NCBI GenBank assembly: GCA_032209605.1 | Contig: JASFXZ010000045.1 | Span: forward strand, 2,480,001 to 2,544,000 | Direction of reading: 5' to 3' | Length of the DNA stretch: 64,000 bases | DNA from: Mactromeris polynyma | Lineage: Eukaryota > Mollusca > Bivalvia > Venerida > Mactridae | In this document: positions 40,301 to 50,351 of the stretch, one piece after another | How positions within the stretch are numbered: the first letter of the stretch is position 1 | Layout of the letters: each line of letters begins with the position of its first letter | Notes under the pieces: model-generated | What the model was told of the DNA's origin: nothing | Seen by the model: only the letters and a program-made list of their open reading frames with translations | The model's database searches: none | Program-made: the position numbers and the translations under genes

Positions 40301-42798
40301 ACAAAATTATTACCTAAAACATGAACTGCAACAAAACGTAGCACAAATTCTTGAGTAGTTCCATCATCAGCTATCAACTCATTCTTTTTGTTTTTCCAAC
40401 CAAAGTAAAATGCTAAGGGTACAAAATGGTGACCAAAGTCTTCTGGAGCCTTACATTTCACTGCTATCTCATATGAGGAACCTAACATTTATATAACACA
40501 TAATAAGTGGTCGGTAGTGAATCCAGCTTTGATCCGCAAAATAGAGCTCACACAAAGCTTACATAAAGGTACACAAATTTTTTATAATAAATGACCAGTA
40601 CTTATACTGAAGACAAAAACAAGACAGTCTCAATGTAAGGACAGTCTAGTATCCATATACAATGATCAAACTAATTTAGTACAGTAAAACTTTGGAACCT
40701 CGAACTGCAATTAGTTCGAGCCAACTACTGTTCGAGGTATCTACAGTGTACGTGTACGAACTGACTGTTCCCGATACAAGTGCATTAAGCATGTTGAACG
40801 CATGTCATATGTGTGTGGTTTGTGTTTGCATACTGATTGCACGTCGATAAATAGTCGCAGCATTATTCATAATAATAATTAAAAAAGCAATGAATGTGAA
40901 AAACAAAAAAAGATTTAAATAAATGATTAGTTTATTCTTATACACATGAATTCTGTGTCACATAGTATCTGTTCATCATACAACCATCAAGTAATTATCA
41001 CGACGTGCAAATAACATGTGTCGCTAATAGTACTGTCAACAAACAATAGATAATGAAGCAGTCAATGAAAGTTGTGAATAATTGTATTGTTCAACCTATC
41101 TATGGGGAACAATGAATGAAATGATAGCTAGGGACCGCAAATCCTGTTCGACTTATCTCTGTTCGAGTGATCTACTGTTAGATAATATGAAATAAGAAGC
41201 GATTTCACCGGGACCTAAGAAGCTGTTCGAGGTATCTACGGTGTTCGAGCCAAAACTGTTCGATGTTTCACTGTATTTTTTATAGTTAGCAATGATACAT
41301 TATATTAATCGTGATAATACATCATCTACACTTACCGGGCTGTATGTTACGTTTCCAAGGTACTGGATAATTCCTATTATCATTCCTTACAAGTTTAAAA
41401 ACGCCAGTATCCCACAGAAACAAATGTCGACGAAAAATCAGGATATGTTCATGACTCGTGTTTTTTATGATGATCAACATATGTTGCGTTTTATCAGGTG
41501 ATGACTGTTTCTCTATAAAGAATGTTGTCGAACAAACTGCTGGATCCGAATTTATTTCAAGTCCATCTGGACACGACATCAGCGGCTCTCTAGTTTAAAG
41601 AAAAAGACAAGGCCAATGATAAAATTAAATGACTTATTACAATCAAAGGTATAAAAGAATCTGCTTGGTAAGCATAATTGTTAGATCACTTAAGCAATTG
41701 TCTGGACTGACAAAATTTGTTCGAGTAAAAGGTTGTTCGAGTCAACCGTGGCTGTGAAATAATTAGCATGCGTGTGTGCGTGCTATGGTGGTATGTCTTG
41801 TCAAAGTGTCTTTAAGTCCATAGCTCTCGTATGAATAATTATAATGAACAATAATAATGCATAAACAGAAAACACACGAATAAATATACACATATAAAAT
41901 TACATAATCAATAGCAGCTATACGGTATCTGGGTCCTGTAGTATCAAGCTACACAGTATAGAAAATTAAATTATACATACATATGACACTTGCCAAGTTT
42001 GTTGTTTGCGCGCAATTTTCACAAACTTGTGAAAAACATGCACCGAGTCACAATTGAGCTCATTCCCCAGCATATCCGAATATGAGGTGAGAAAATGTAT
42101 TGTTCGACCGAAAAGTGCAAATAATAGTGCATTTTATGATCAGGGGACCGCATAATTGGTTCGAGAGTTCGAGGCTGGGCAGTTCAAACCAAAAGTAGTA
42201 GAACAATATAGATTATATAGGAAATTCAATAGGGACTTCATAATCAGTTCGAGTCAACAAGGGTGTTCGACGCAACACAGTTCCAGCCAATGGGATTCCA
42301 CTGTACCTATAAACAGCATATTACAAAATGATATACATACCTTTTATTACAAAGTTCATAATGAAATTTATGAATTCTATGACGATGCCCATTCTTGTGC
42401 GATTCTAAATTTTTTTCTGTGGTACAATCGAGACCACAGACTTCACAGAAATAGGGATTCTCTTTTGCTACGGCTCGCCATTCTTCTAACGTCTTTTTGT
42501 GCTCCTGTGAGTCTAGAAGTTGCTCATACAATGCCTGAACATCTTTGCCAAAGGAGAAATAGTCACCAAGCTCATGAACAATCTTGTCTTTCCTAAGCAC
42601 TTGTAGTACAAAGCGAAATGGTATATCTGGATGGGTCGGATTACGACTCCTTTGATAAACACGAAACAGACCCTCATAGATTTGTCTAAGTTCATCTCGT
42701 TTTATAATATCAGGATGATTTTCACCCTTAAGGTAATGCAGAAAGGAGACAACTACCAAATTTAAATCTCTGCCAGTTGGTTTGTTGCCTCGAGTCAT
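19325..42798 (-). CDS. MOV10: MOV10-type SF1 RNA helicase (in-frame TAG at codon 899)
   Basis: ATP-dependent 5'-3' RNA helicase of the MOV10/Armitage group, acting with Argonaute in RNA silencing and transposon or virus restriction. Exons on the minus strand: 42798-42341, 41589-41336, 40481-40314, 39165-39063, 38263-38141, 31693-31534, 30041-29899, 29003-28839, 28010-27866, 27043-26867, 25597-25488, 24571-24366, 23947-23650, 23507-23396, 22328-22143, 21840-21752, 20657-20560, 19395-19325. All phases agree: 3,066 nt, near the 1,003 aa of human MOV10. Motifs: I GPPGTGKT (557-564), II DEAA (686-689), III LAGDPRQLGP, IV VRNYRSH, VI VALTRAR. An N-terminal C2H2 finger uses C118, C121, H134, H140. 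The ATG is preceded by an in-frame TGA, six bases upstream. Codon 899 is TAG where motif V needs the first Glu of EEFQGQE. The paralogue MOV10L1 is less likely. Confidence 0.94.
19918..20005 (+). repeat. tRNA-derived SINE head
   Basis: AGATAGCTCAGTTGGTACAG (A-box), then CCCAGGCTTGAGCCCTGG (B-box arm) at typical tRNA spacing, then T/A-rich sequence. The acceptor stem is not closed. Lies in MOV10 intron 17. Confidence 0.65.
22143..22328 (-). CDS. MOV10: MOV10 exon 15, interrupted by in-frame TAG in motif V
   Basis: Sixty-two codons from GTT CAA to AAG/GTATGA, in phase 0 with exon 14 (ends 23396) and exon 16 (starts 21840). Both sides are well conserved: GEMMVGSV before and EFQGQENKIIILSAVRS after. 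Codon 25 (22256-22254 on the minus strand) is TAG; MOV10 proteins have Glu there. A single base change (GAG to TAG) explains it. The TAG could also act as an AG splice acceptor in phase 0, which would skip the first 25 codons and keep the frame, but it has a poor pyrimidine tract. Confidence 0.9.
24675..24790. repeat. SINE tail fragment
   Basis: GTAACCGACAGATAACTTCC and ATCAGGGGTGGAGGAAAAAT correspond to the tail of the SINE at 5944 and the fragment at 4352. Lies in MOV10 intron 11. Confidence 0.5.
24850..24990. repeat. Low-complexity ATC/ACC-rich stretch
   Basis: Simple CAC/CAT/ATC trinucleotide-like sequence (CACCACCACCATCATCATC). Open reading in it is a by-product of composition. Confidence 0.7.
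25238..25430. repeat. 27-bp tandem repeat, 7 copies
   Basis: ATTCAATTAGTAATCTAAAG recurs at 25238, 25265, 25292, 25319, 25346, 25373 and 25401. The last spacing is 28 because of one added G. Units alternate AAGCAATG and AAGTAATG. Lies in MOV10 intron 11. Confidence 0.9.
27866..28010 (-). CDS. MOV10: MOV10 exon 9: helicase Q-motif region and Walker A
   Basis: Encodes LNPEQQTAV (the Q-motif-like adenine contact of UPF1-family helicases) and GPPGTGKT (motif I, residues 557-564), followed by VTVTEAIRQ. Acceptor ATTGTAG, donor CAG/GTTAGG. Both motifs are intact, so ATP binding is expected. Confidence 0.95.
30240..31205. repeat. Two-length minisatellite (21 and 18 bp), 47 units
   Basis: All units share GTTGTCCGATATGGG. 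The long form then has AGGCTA (21 bp) and the short form TCA (18 bp). Reading the minus strand, 36 long and 11 short units run as 10L S 1L S 3L S 2L S 2L S 1L S 7L S 2L S 2L S 1L S 1L S 4L. Because both lengths are multiples of three, one minus-strand frame stays open for 341 codons (31258-30233), repeating TTSLPYR and TTDPYR. Lies in MOV10 intron 6. The open frame has no splice support and is probably not translated. Confidence 0.97.
31385..31495. repeat. Fragment of CAGTAAAACCTC-family MITE
   Basis: TTGAAAACTTGTCTTCTTAT, TTGAGGTTG, CAAGGTTGAATAATGAGCAA and AATGGACTT..AAACTGTGTTCTTA match the interiors of the elements at 3028 and 42925. Both termini are missing. Confidence 0.6.
31880..32030. 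repeat. Decayed 31-bp units at the left edge of the satellite
   Basis: Four units of 30-32 bp begin AAACTGAAAATCTTACTTAC, AAATTGAGTATTTAACTTGC, AAATAGAAAATATCTCTAAC and AAACTTTGAGTATCTTACTT, each ending near ATAATCACACC. They resemble one half of the adjoining 50-bp unit and match the right-hand fringe at 37845. Confidence 0.8.
32031..37840. repeat. 50-bp satellite array, about 116 copies
   Basis: AGTGAATATCCTACCTACAA starts a unit every 50 bases from 32041 to 37791, with no insertion or deletion between. The second half reads GTATCTTACTTMCATTATCA. Variation is by substitution only: AGCGAATATC (32091, 32191, 32441, 32541, 32691, 36241, 37041), AGTATATATC (33791, 34091, 35941, 36741, 37541), ATCACACGGA (36781, 37581). 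It fills about 90% of MOV10 intron 5. Short open frames inside recur because 50 is not a multiple of three; none is a gene. Confidence 0.98.
37841..38045. repeat. Decayed 31-bp units at the right edge of the satellite
   Basis: Units start AAATTGTAACCTTACTAACA, AAATTGAAAATCTCACAAAC, AAATCGAAAATCTTACTTTC and AAATTTAAAACCATACTAGC, each 30-31 bp. Shorter and longer relics follow up to 38040, about 100 bp before MOV10 exon 5. Same family as the left fringe at 31880. Confidence 0.8.
38399..38452. repeat. 54-bp hairpin, AGAGCAACAACCC inverted repeat
   Basis: CAGAGCAACAACCCTT on the left and AGGGTTGTTGCTCTAG on the right can pair around an AT-rich loop. Related AGAGCAACAA words occur at 16650, 25680 and 26485, so this may be a very short interspersed element. 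Confidence 0.6.
39325..39912 (-). repeat. Inverted copy of the 0.56-kb GGGCATAATATCTC element
   Basis: Reverse complement of the element at 11515-12075, ending in CGGGCGTATAAAAA. It has internal units of about 150-160 bp, each with GAACTTGGCCGAGATATTAT. A 146-codon open frame across it reflects the repeat, not a gene. Lies in MOV10 intron 3. Confidence 0.8.
40680..41275. mobile_element. 0.6-kb TTCGAG element with inverted ends
   Basis: Left TACAGTAAAACTTTGGAACC-TCGAAC; right, reversed, TACAGTGAAACATCGAAC. Many GTTCGAG/CTCGAAC words lie near both ends and an AT-rich, non-coding centre between. Lies in MOV10 intron 2. A sister copy lies at about 41690-42305 on the other side of exon 2. Confidence 0.7.
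41690..42305. mobile_element. Second TTCGAG element, partial left end
   Basis: Left part TTGTTCGAGTAAAAGGTTGT-TCGAGTCAACC; right part GTTCGACGCAACACAGTTCC ending TTCCACTGTA. The right terminus matches the family (reversed TACAGTGGAA); the left terminus is not clear. Lies in MOV10 intron 1. Confidence 0.6.
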
Positions 42799-42804
42799 TA
42801 TTCA
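42341..42804 (-). CDS. MOV10: MOV10 first coding exon with dsRNA-type zinc finger
   Basis: Coding from ATG at 42798 to the donor AAAAG/GTATGT (exon ends 42341), 152 codons plus two bases. A splice acceptor TTTCAG ends at 42805, so transcribed sequence probably begins at 42804 with TGAATA before the ATG. Residues 118-140 (CEVC...SHKNGHRH) have the spacing C-x2-C-x12-H-x5-H of the matrin/JAZ zinc-finger class that binds double-stranded RNA. Residues 1-110 are helical and I do not recognise a domain there. Confidence 0.88.
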
Positions 42805-42924
42805 CTGAAATTTATATTATAAAGCTTGTAATAATAGCTAATTTACAGTGGTACAAAGTTGACGTTGTAGAGGAGATGTTTAAAACAGAGTCACTCTAGA
42901 AGGAGAGGTTGCAATGTATCATAA

Positions 42925-43106
42925 TACAGTACAACCTCACCTAAAGACAACCTCAAAAATAAGACCACCTCAAAATTAAAAACACAATTTTCAAGTCCAT
43001 TTTCACTGTTTTGCTCTTTATTCAATCTCAATATTAAGAACACCTCATTAAGAAGACTAGTTTTCAAGGATCCCAAAGGTGGTCTAATTTTTGAGGTTTT
43101 ACTGTA
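42925..43106. mobile_element. MITE, CAGTAAAACCTC family
   Basis: TACAGTACAACCTCACCTAA at the left; TTTTTGAGGTTTTACTGTA at the right. The interior matches the element at 3028 in opposite orientation (CAAGTCCATTTTCAC, GCTCTTTATTCAA). Lies just upstream of MOV10 exon 1. Confidence 0.8.
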
Positions 43107-43419
43107 TGATATGACCTTGATTAATTTGAAGATATTTGTAAACACTGGTAATAACATCATAAAATGTCTGTATTCAGAACATGATGACATATTATGTTCA
43201 ACCAGGTTATAAATATACCGGTAGTTTTCTGTACGACGAAAAGAGCTAAAAGCCACACATCTAAATTTGGTTTGGATTTAAAAGAGATTTACTCAGAAAA
43301 TTCTTGTCCATTAAATATTCTATACAAATGAAAATATTTATTTTTCATGCAAATGTATATAAATAGTTTAGCAATAAATTGAAATCCTTGATTTGTAAAT
43401 GTATACGGCAAAACCAATG

Positions 43420-43610
43420 TACAATAGACATGCAGGGATGTGATACTCGTACTTGTACTCGTACTTACTCAAGTACCAATTGTCAAGTACTCAGCACTAC
43501 TCAGTACTCATCTGAAATTATGTCAAAATCAACTGTGTTGAAACACTTTGAGATTTCCTGAAGGAACGGTCGGAGATGTGAGAGCTAAATGCCAACACTG
43601 TCCAACAGTT
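43420..43610 (+). pseudogene. Remnant of a BED-zinc-finger (hAT-type) transposase region
   Basis: AAATCAACTGTGTTGAAACA-CTTTGAGATT reads as S-x-V-x-KHFEI, then after frame disruption GATGTGAGAGCTAAATGCCA-ACACTGTCC reads DVRAKCQHCP. That is the order seen at the start of a BED finger (W-x-x-F ... A-x-C-x-x-C). Stops and a frame change separate the two parts. It is preceded by CTCGTACTTGTACTCGTACT, a simple repeat. Confidence 0.4.
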
Positions 43611-45493
43611 ACTGTAGAAGGTGTACAACTGTATTTCTATTGTATACCACATGGACTGCCATTGAAAGTAGATATCCTATGTTAACATGGTGGGTGGGGT
43701 AAATGTACATTACAAGTTTATTTCATGCAAACTGTGTAAATTGATAAGGCAGTTACCTGTAGCTGTGAATAGCTCTCGAGTACATGTAACGTAACACTAT
43801 GTATTTCCATATATGACTACAAATATTTATCTCAATTGAATTCTGATTAACAATGCTAATAGTTTGATTAGTGTATGTACGTAGATCTACATACTAGATG
43901 AAGTTACCATTACATGTAATACAATATGCAGGAAGACACAAATTAGACAGTGTCCTTTATCTCTGCTGACCTAAATTAATACAAAAAAAAATATTTAGTC
44001 AAATATTTTCCAGTTTTAGATACTGATAATCAAAACACTATGGTACTCAGCTCTATATTGTATAATTTTATGTGGATTTAAGATGATTTAGTAACTCGGC
44101 AACCGATTTTGTTTTTTTGGGGTGCCGGCTTAATTTCAATTATACCTGTACATGTATCACATATAACCGTTTTTTCTATAATTGGTATCATTTAAAATGG
44201 TTTTACCCTGCATTTATGCTAATATGTAAGTACATGACATTGTGTTTAATCATCAATTATACAATTTACTACATTTGACATCTGGTAGAAATACTATTTT
44301 GGGTGCTTTTTTGACCATTTGACCTTAAAATGGCCTTGCCCTTGTGGGACCAAAACGTTGGAATTAAAATTGTAGATTATGTTGTGAGGTATAAATCAAA
44401 TTGCCATTTCATGCCTGTACAAAATATTGTTGAACGGTCAAGTCAATTAACAAGGGTATCTTATTTAAAGGTTGAATTTGACCTTGACTTTTCCCACTTT
44501 CAACCCAAGGTAGACAACTTTTGTCTATTGTGCAATAATTTACGTCAATGTCTCATATACATGTTGGTATATAACATGGCTTATTACTTTTTATTCCATA
44601 CTAGACTCAAGTTACAGTAAAAATGCTGCTCTACTATTATCATTTAACTGTGACCATAGTGTCTTATAATGAAGCGTGCTGTTTAAATATGCAACAAATT
44701 AGACAATTTGATAAGTTCATATTCAAAGCAGAGAGACAACAAACGGGGTGTCTCGAAAAGATATTTAACTTTTTACCAAGTTTTTATTAAAAATTAATGC
44801 AAGAAGAAACATATGTAGATGATATGTATTAGTTTATCTAACAAAAATTGACATGATTTCTTTCAGTTTCAGTTTTTAGTAATGTATCGTTCAAAGGTAC
44901 TTTTATTTCCCATAATGTACCTCTCTGGCAAAATCCGAAAAGACATACTGCATATTAGAATGAACATGGGTATATTCCTCTAATCCTGCAGTACGAACAA
45001 CAGTATACCGTTAACGTCGTGCTCTAATCGCAAAGAAAAAAAGGACATGATTTAACTCTGACTGAACTTCAATAGATCTATAATTAGATTTTGTTTCAAC
45101 TAATCTTAAGTCTTAAAAATGTATTGCCGCATCAGATAACAGACATTCTTCAATATACTAGATATATATACATTTTGCTTGTATTTTCGCCGTACTAACG
45201 GAATATTCGATGGAAGAAACTATTTTACAGTAAATGCAAAATCCGGATTTCCGGATTAATCTGGAACTTTAGAACCCCTGTCCATAGAATAGATCAAGCA
45301 TTAAATCCAGCATTCAATACACAACAGAAACTGTACAGTCAACTCTTCTATTTTCTTCTAATGATTCTACAATATTTTTCCATCATATTATCTTGCTGTC
45401 AATCATCATCTCTTTTCCGTAAATTTCCTAATATGCCTAATGTATGTTTTGTTGTCAAAATACCAAAGTACCGCAAAACCAGAAAAACACTAT

Positions 45494-46306
45494 ACAGGGT
45501 GTGATATAGAGAATAATAGATTGGTGACGTGGAATGAGAAAGTTTATCAGGAAAGGCGGAGGAATTTATCGGGCGAGACGATAACTACCGGAGCCGAGCC
45601 TGATAAACTTGCTCGTTGAACGTCGCTAACCTATTATTCTATTTATCCTGTCACTTCTTGTGTTAAGTAAGGAGAAATACCTTTAATTGCATCTATTTCT
45701 TTCAAAACTGTATTAGAAAACAAGGAATTAATCTGTGGATTCAGTCTATCAGTGTCATTTGCGATTGCAAAGGAATTTTCGACACAAATCGATGAAACGG
45801 ACTGGGATTCTAATAATGAGAAGACGGGTGGGTACGTATTGTTACAGATCAATATGTTATTTTCATGAGAAACTCGACCGCATGGCCACCCCAGATGAGT
45901 TCAAACGCATATTGACCCAAATTTCCGACATGATGTTGTTCCAATGGTGTAAACAGCCGACAATTTGTATGACTACTTTGCTCACTACGTGTTCCAATAC
46001 GCACTTACATTCGGGTCAAAATGCAGACCGGGTTTGTCTAATAACGGATAAGATTAAGCATCGCTTGAATGAAATAGAACAATTTTGGGGAAATTAACAT
46101 TTTATTGTATGGATTATACAAAACACATGAAAAGTGGGATAGTATTCAATTGAAAAATCCATTGTTTTAGCAGCCCAAGTCCACAAAAATGATAACATCA
46201 CGATTCTTAACTAAAAATAGTCCGGCTAGTCACGTGGTCATGTGACGTGAGATAAAAGTCATGTGACCAAGTGACCTGATAAAGCAAAAAATATCAGACA
46301 CCCTGT
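45494..46306. mobile_element. 0.8-kb element with ACAGGGTGT inverted ends
   Basis: Left end ACAGGGTGTGATA; right end, reversed, ACAGGGTGTCTGATA. Inside the left end a large foldback (AATAATAGATTGGTGACG with CGTCGCTAACCTATTATT) spans 45511-45637. Further in, open stretches on both strands (plus 45735-46097, minus 45852-45643) have no product I recognise. TTTATCCTGTCACTT at 45640 is inverted at about 46325, outside the right end, so the true border is uncertain. Confidence 0.55.
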
Positions 46307-47347
46307 TATCGGGTCGAAATTACAGCAAGTGACAGGATAAATTGCACGCATTGTCAGTATTTCAATATCAACATTCTGTTTCATTTGACAGAAAATCTTG
46401 AAAGTCAGGAAGACTTCTGCTAGGTGGGTGTCCCATCTATTTATATTCTATACCAGAAAAAGTTACTAAAATGTTCCCAAAATTTGACAAAAATCTTTTT
46501 TGCAAATGTTGTCACAGGTGATCAGTTTTTAAGGTTACAAAATATGGATGTCAGAAAAGCAGTTTTGAACATATTAAATTAAGTTTTTATTGTGCCAAAA
46601 AGTAGATAGATAGATATATTTTTTGAATGTAAAAATGCTCCCAATAAATCTGAAATTAGGGGCTTTTCTTTCACATGCAGTTTATAAAAATAGCAATTAT
46701 CCATTAGTTAATCACTACCATCTTTACTTTTATTCCTAATATTTTGCTGTGATTGCTGGTATTTTTTCCAGTTTCTAAGTTTAACGCGCAAAAATTCCCA
46801 ACTTGAAAGGTACATATACTGTCAACTTCCCAAAATAGCCAAAATAAACCCTGAATATGGCCTATTTCGAGCCAAAACAGTAATTCAAGCCACAAAACCA
46901 ATGATACCACTGTTACAACTAAAAAGCGGCTGACTACAAAGCGACGGTATGATATATCGATAATATAAATGACAGCACTAATAGAAATAGAGTAATTAAG
47001 CAGTCCTACCTGTCTGCACTGTAAACCTGCTGACCCACAATTACACAATAAACTCGAGTGTGACATTCATTTGTCACGGGTTATCAATGTCATTTTCCGA
47101 AAACGAAAGCAGTCCGCTGTTGACATCATATTTTATAAATATCTCCGCTAATAATATCGAAGTAATCCGAATTTATATTTTCAGAAAACGGCAAATGACA
47201 TTGTAAGGGAGATAAGTCGTCACAAACTGATCGAGAACTGGGGATCGGCTCATTCTCGACAGCTCTCGGGCATTTCCGTACCACTTCGTTACTCGGATAA
47301 CACTTGACGTAGTTGGCCGAGGATTTCCGAATGGGGATCGGCTATGG

Positions 47348-47416
47348 TAGCCTGGAATCCTGGCCAAACATCGTATTGCTACGCGTTAGCAATCAGTGAG
47401 CCAGGACCCCAGGCTA
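47348..47416. mobile_element. 69-bp nested palindromic insertion with 9-bp direct repeats
   Basis: TAGCCTGG..TCCTGGC at the left pairs with GCCAGGA..CCAGGCTA at the right, and the centre is itself a palindrome, ATTGCTACGCGTTAGCAAT. CGGCTATGG lies directly before (47339-47347) and directly after (47417-47425), as expected for a target-site duplication. It looks like a very small non-autonomous DNA element. Confidence 0.7.
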
Positions 47417-47834
47417 CGGCTATGGTCGCCTATGAGTATCGAGGCATACGCACGTACGCCAATGCGTACAATTTGTCAGAAAAAGTGAAAAAATAAAAGT
47501 TCCAAAAATGCAATAAAACTGAAGGCTGAGGGGATGGGGTTATGGGCAAATTCGCCAATTTTTTTTGGGACAGACACCCTGCGGGTGGGGCTCCCACACC
47601 TACCCACATTTGCAGCATTGCTGCTCGTTTCGCACCTACGATGTTCACACTTGGCGTACACTTCAAAGCCGTCCAGGTACGCCCATGGCCGGTCACGCTT
47701 AAATTGCTATATTTACCGTAATAAAAGAGACGGATAATAAGTTGCTACAGCTAGGGAGACAGTGCCTCCTCACACAGACCTCCGGGAAAACAACACTTAT
47801 GATATAAGAGTAATCTAACTTCGAATGTACCTAC

Positions 47835-48020
47835 ACTGGATGTTCACAGTTCAAGCCTCTTTCAACACCATATATACACCATTTCAAAGACCAAATATAC
47901 TGGATGTTCACAGTTCAAGCCTCTTTCAACACCATATATACACCATTTGAAAGACCAAATATACTTGATGTCCTCACTTCAAGCCTAGTTTAACACTATA
48001 TGTACACACCATTTTAATAC
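47835..48020. repeat. 64-bp tandem repeat, nearly 3 copies
   Basis: ACTGGATGTTCACAGTTCAA starts at 47835 and 47899, and a diverged ACTTGATGTCCTCACTTCAA at 47963. Each is followed by CACCATATATACACCATTT. The first two copies are nearly identical and the third is older. Confidence 0.9.
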
Positions 48021-48382
48021 GGAACACCAAATCTACATAAACTCAACTATTTGAAGAGCTCTGAAGTGGCAATCTTATGAGGAATTGGTTTCGGTATCGC
48101 TATTTGTTAAAGCAGCATTACATATAATAAAATATTCTATTGATGCTTGAATGTTTTTACATATTTGGTTAGAAATGACAATCTTGGCGATGAAACTATT
48201 TTTTATTTCGCCAAACTGGATATAAGTTGCAGTAAATGAAAAATATCAATGACAGGCACCCGTAAGTACAAAAGCAAAAGATAAAAGAGGTGATAGAAGA
48301 CTGTACAGTGATTTAGTAGAGGATAAACATATGATAGTGTTAAACAAGAGTGAAGTTTAAAAGTAAAAACAGATAAAACATT

Positions 48383-48445
48383 TCACAAGTGGTTCAATGG
48401 TTAGGGGATGGGGCTCAATGATTGCTTGAACCCCTCTAAATTTGG
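48383..48445 (+). repeat. tRNA-like SINE head
   Basis: AAGTGGTTCAATGGTTAGGG (A-box like) and GATTGCTTGAACCCCTC (B-box like) at tRNA-like spacing. The ends do not pair. Weak. Confidence 0.4.
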
Positions 48446-50206
48446 TTTAGTTAAGTTGTTGTGAAAGGAAGGTTGTTCCATATCACCACGTACTGTACTT
48501 TTATTAGTTGAAGACATTTAGCTCACGACTTCAAAGAAATTTCGCTGCCACAGAAGAACTGTAGGCATTTATAAAATGTTGTATGTGACAGTATTTCTGA
48601 CATTTAAAAACATGTATGGAACAGTTTTGCTGTAATTAAACCTAATTAACATATTTCAACATTCGTTATCAAAACGATACGTTAGAAAATCCATTCCGAT
48701 TTGTCAAAATTCCTACTTTCGTTTTGATGACTACACCAGCAACTTTCGGTTTAGAAACATGTCAATATAAACCTGGCAGAAAATCTATTGTGAAATGAAA
48801 TGTAACTTTGGTGGTTTGAAACTACCATATAGCCATCTCAAAAGAGAGAAACTTTGTTATATTAATGCCGCATAACAAAACTAAACATTCACTTTAAAAA
48901 CACAGGTACTTGTAACTTGTCCTGTAACCTCTCGTAAATTTTCATATCAAGAGGCATTTAAATATATTCTCAAACATGTGACCTACATAGTTCATGTGAA
49001 TGTGTGAAAGAGTAGAGAAGGGCATGCTTCATTCACAAACAGGATTTCCCCACACCACGGGCATATATGTTTATATGTACATGTACTTGCCCATACATAT
49101 CAATGTGTGGGCAAAATAATTTAAAGAACGACGAGGGATATAAAATACTGAACTATTTAAACGAAAGGGAATGGAGAACAAATGAACAATTAGGAGGGAT
49201 CTAGCTGGACTGTGTATGCTATTCATGGGCTCAGTTGACCTGGTCCTGGCGATTTATTAAGAAGTAGATCATCCTGCTATTTCTTGACAATGTCCAAATT
49301 TAAGTTTATTTATCTTCAGTCGGAACACTCTTTAACTGTGGTAACTCGTCTTGTGGGTTCACTGTGAATACTGAGGACAAGAATATTCCCCCAAGCACAT
49401 TGGGTTTCTCATAATCAGATTGTGTCAGTATGTATACAGATTTATATTCGCCTTTGTGTAAGTCTGATATGAAATTAGTGTCTGCATTATCAGTAATTTT
49501 TGTTTAAACTAGTGTCAATAAATTACAACTTCGTTAAAAAGATAATAATCGATTTATCAATATTTAGCTAAATTTCTGTTTCGCTATTTGTTAAAGGGAG
49601 ACTACCGCGTGGGTGACTAGAAGGACTTTTTGCAACGTAGTGGGTTACTTTTAACCCTAACCGGAACTCTGACCAAACAGTATCACTAGGCACATTGGAT
49701 GTTTAAGGGGTTTGCAGATGAACAGAGGACAACATTTGATGAAAATCACATTTTTGTAAAAATTGTAAGTTTATCTCAATTATTACTAATATTATTGTTC
49801 ACACAAAGTTTTATATTCACTAACACACCGGTCATGCTGCCAAGCCCATGAAGCCACAAGTCAATTCACAATTTTTCGTCAACATGTTCAAGTCGGTGCG
49901 ACATTCACCGTATTCACATTTACGGTATATAAAACGTGCACTTTCTCGTTGTGTCAATTATTAGTATTGCGTATATCTGCATTACATAAAAACCTTATTT
50001 GTGACATTGTATCTGATTCTGTGGCAGTGTTGTGCCGTCCTATAAATAAGACACTAGACAGACAAGAACAGTATGCGGACGATACCAGTACACGGACACC
50101 TCCATATTTAGCGTTTCGTAAAAGATTTAAACTTTCTTGATTGACTTCAATATTACTCGCAATTATTCGCATGGGACTTGTTCTTCTAGTATCTGTTATC
50201 AAACAT

Positions 50207-50351
50207 CAGGGCCGTAAATTGCCTCCCCTTGAAAGGGAGGCACCCGTTCGGCGAAAAAAAATTTGGACCCTTTTTAGACAAAAAATGATTTTTTTTTCAG
50301 CCCGCAATAGGAGGCAACTGCCTACATGCCTCCATGTAATTTACGGCCCTG
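50207..50351. mobile_element. 145-bp MITE with CAGGGCCGTAAATT ends
   Basis: CAGGGCCGTAAATTGCCTCC at the left and AATTTACGGCCCTG at the right, with GGAGGC inverted inside. AACAT occurs directly outside both ends (50202-50206 and 50352-50356). CAGGG-type termini are usual for hAT-related elements; the direct repeat is shorter than the 8 bp typical of hAT, so the class is tentative. Confidence 0.75.

Noticed and set aside
19325..42798. Calling MOV10 a pseudogene because of the TAG
   Set aside because: All splice sites, phases and other motifs are intact, so a single-base error or a young allele is at least as likely as gene death.
45735..46097. 120-codon plus-strand open frame as a host gene
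   Set aside because: It lies between transposon-like inverted ends, overlaps an equally open antisense frame and resembles no family I know.
47430..47737. Overlapping open frames in the CG-richer stretch near 47.5 kb
   Set aside because: Three frames are open together on both strands, as expected from composition; no splice or start context favours one.
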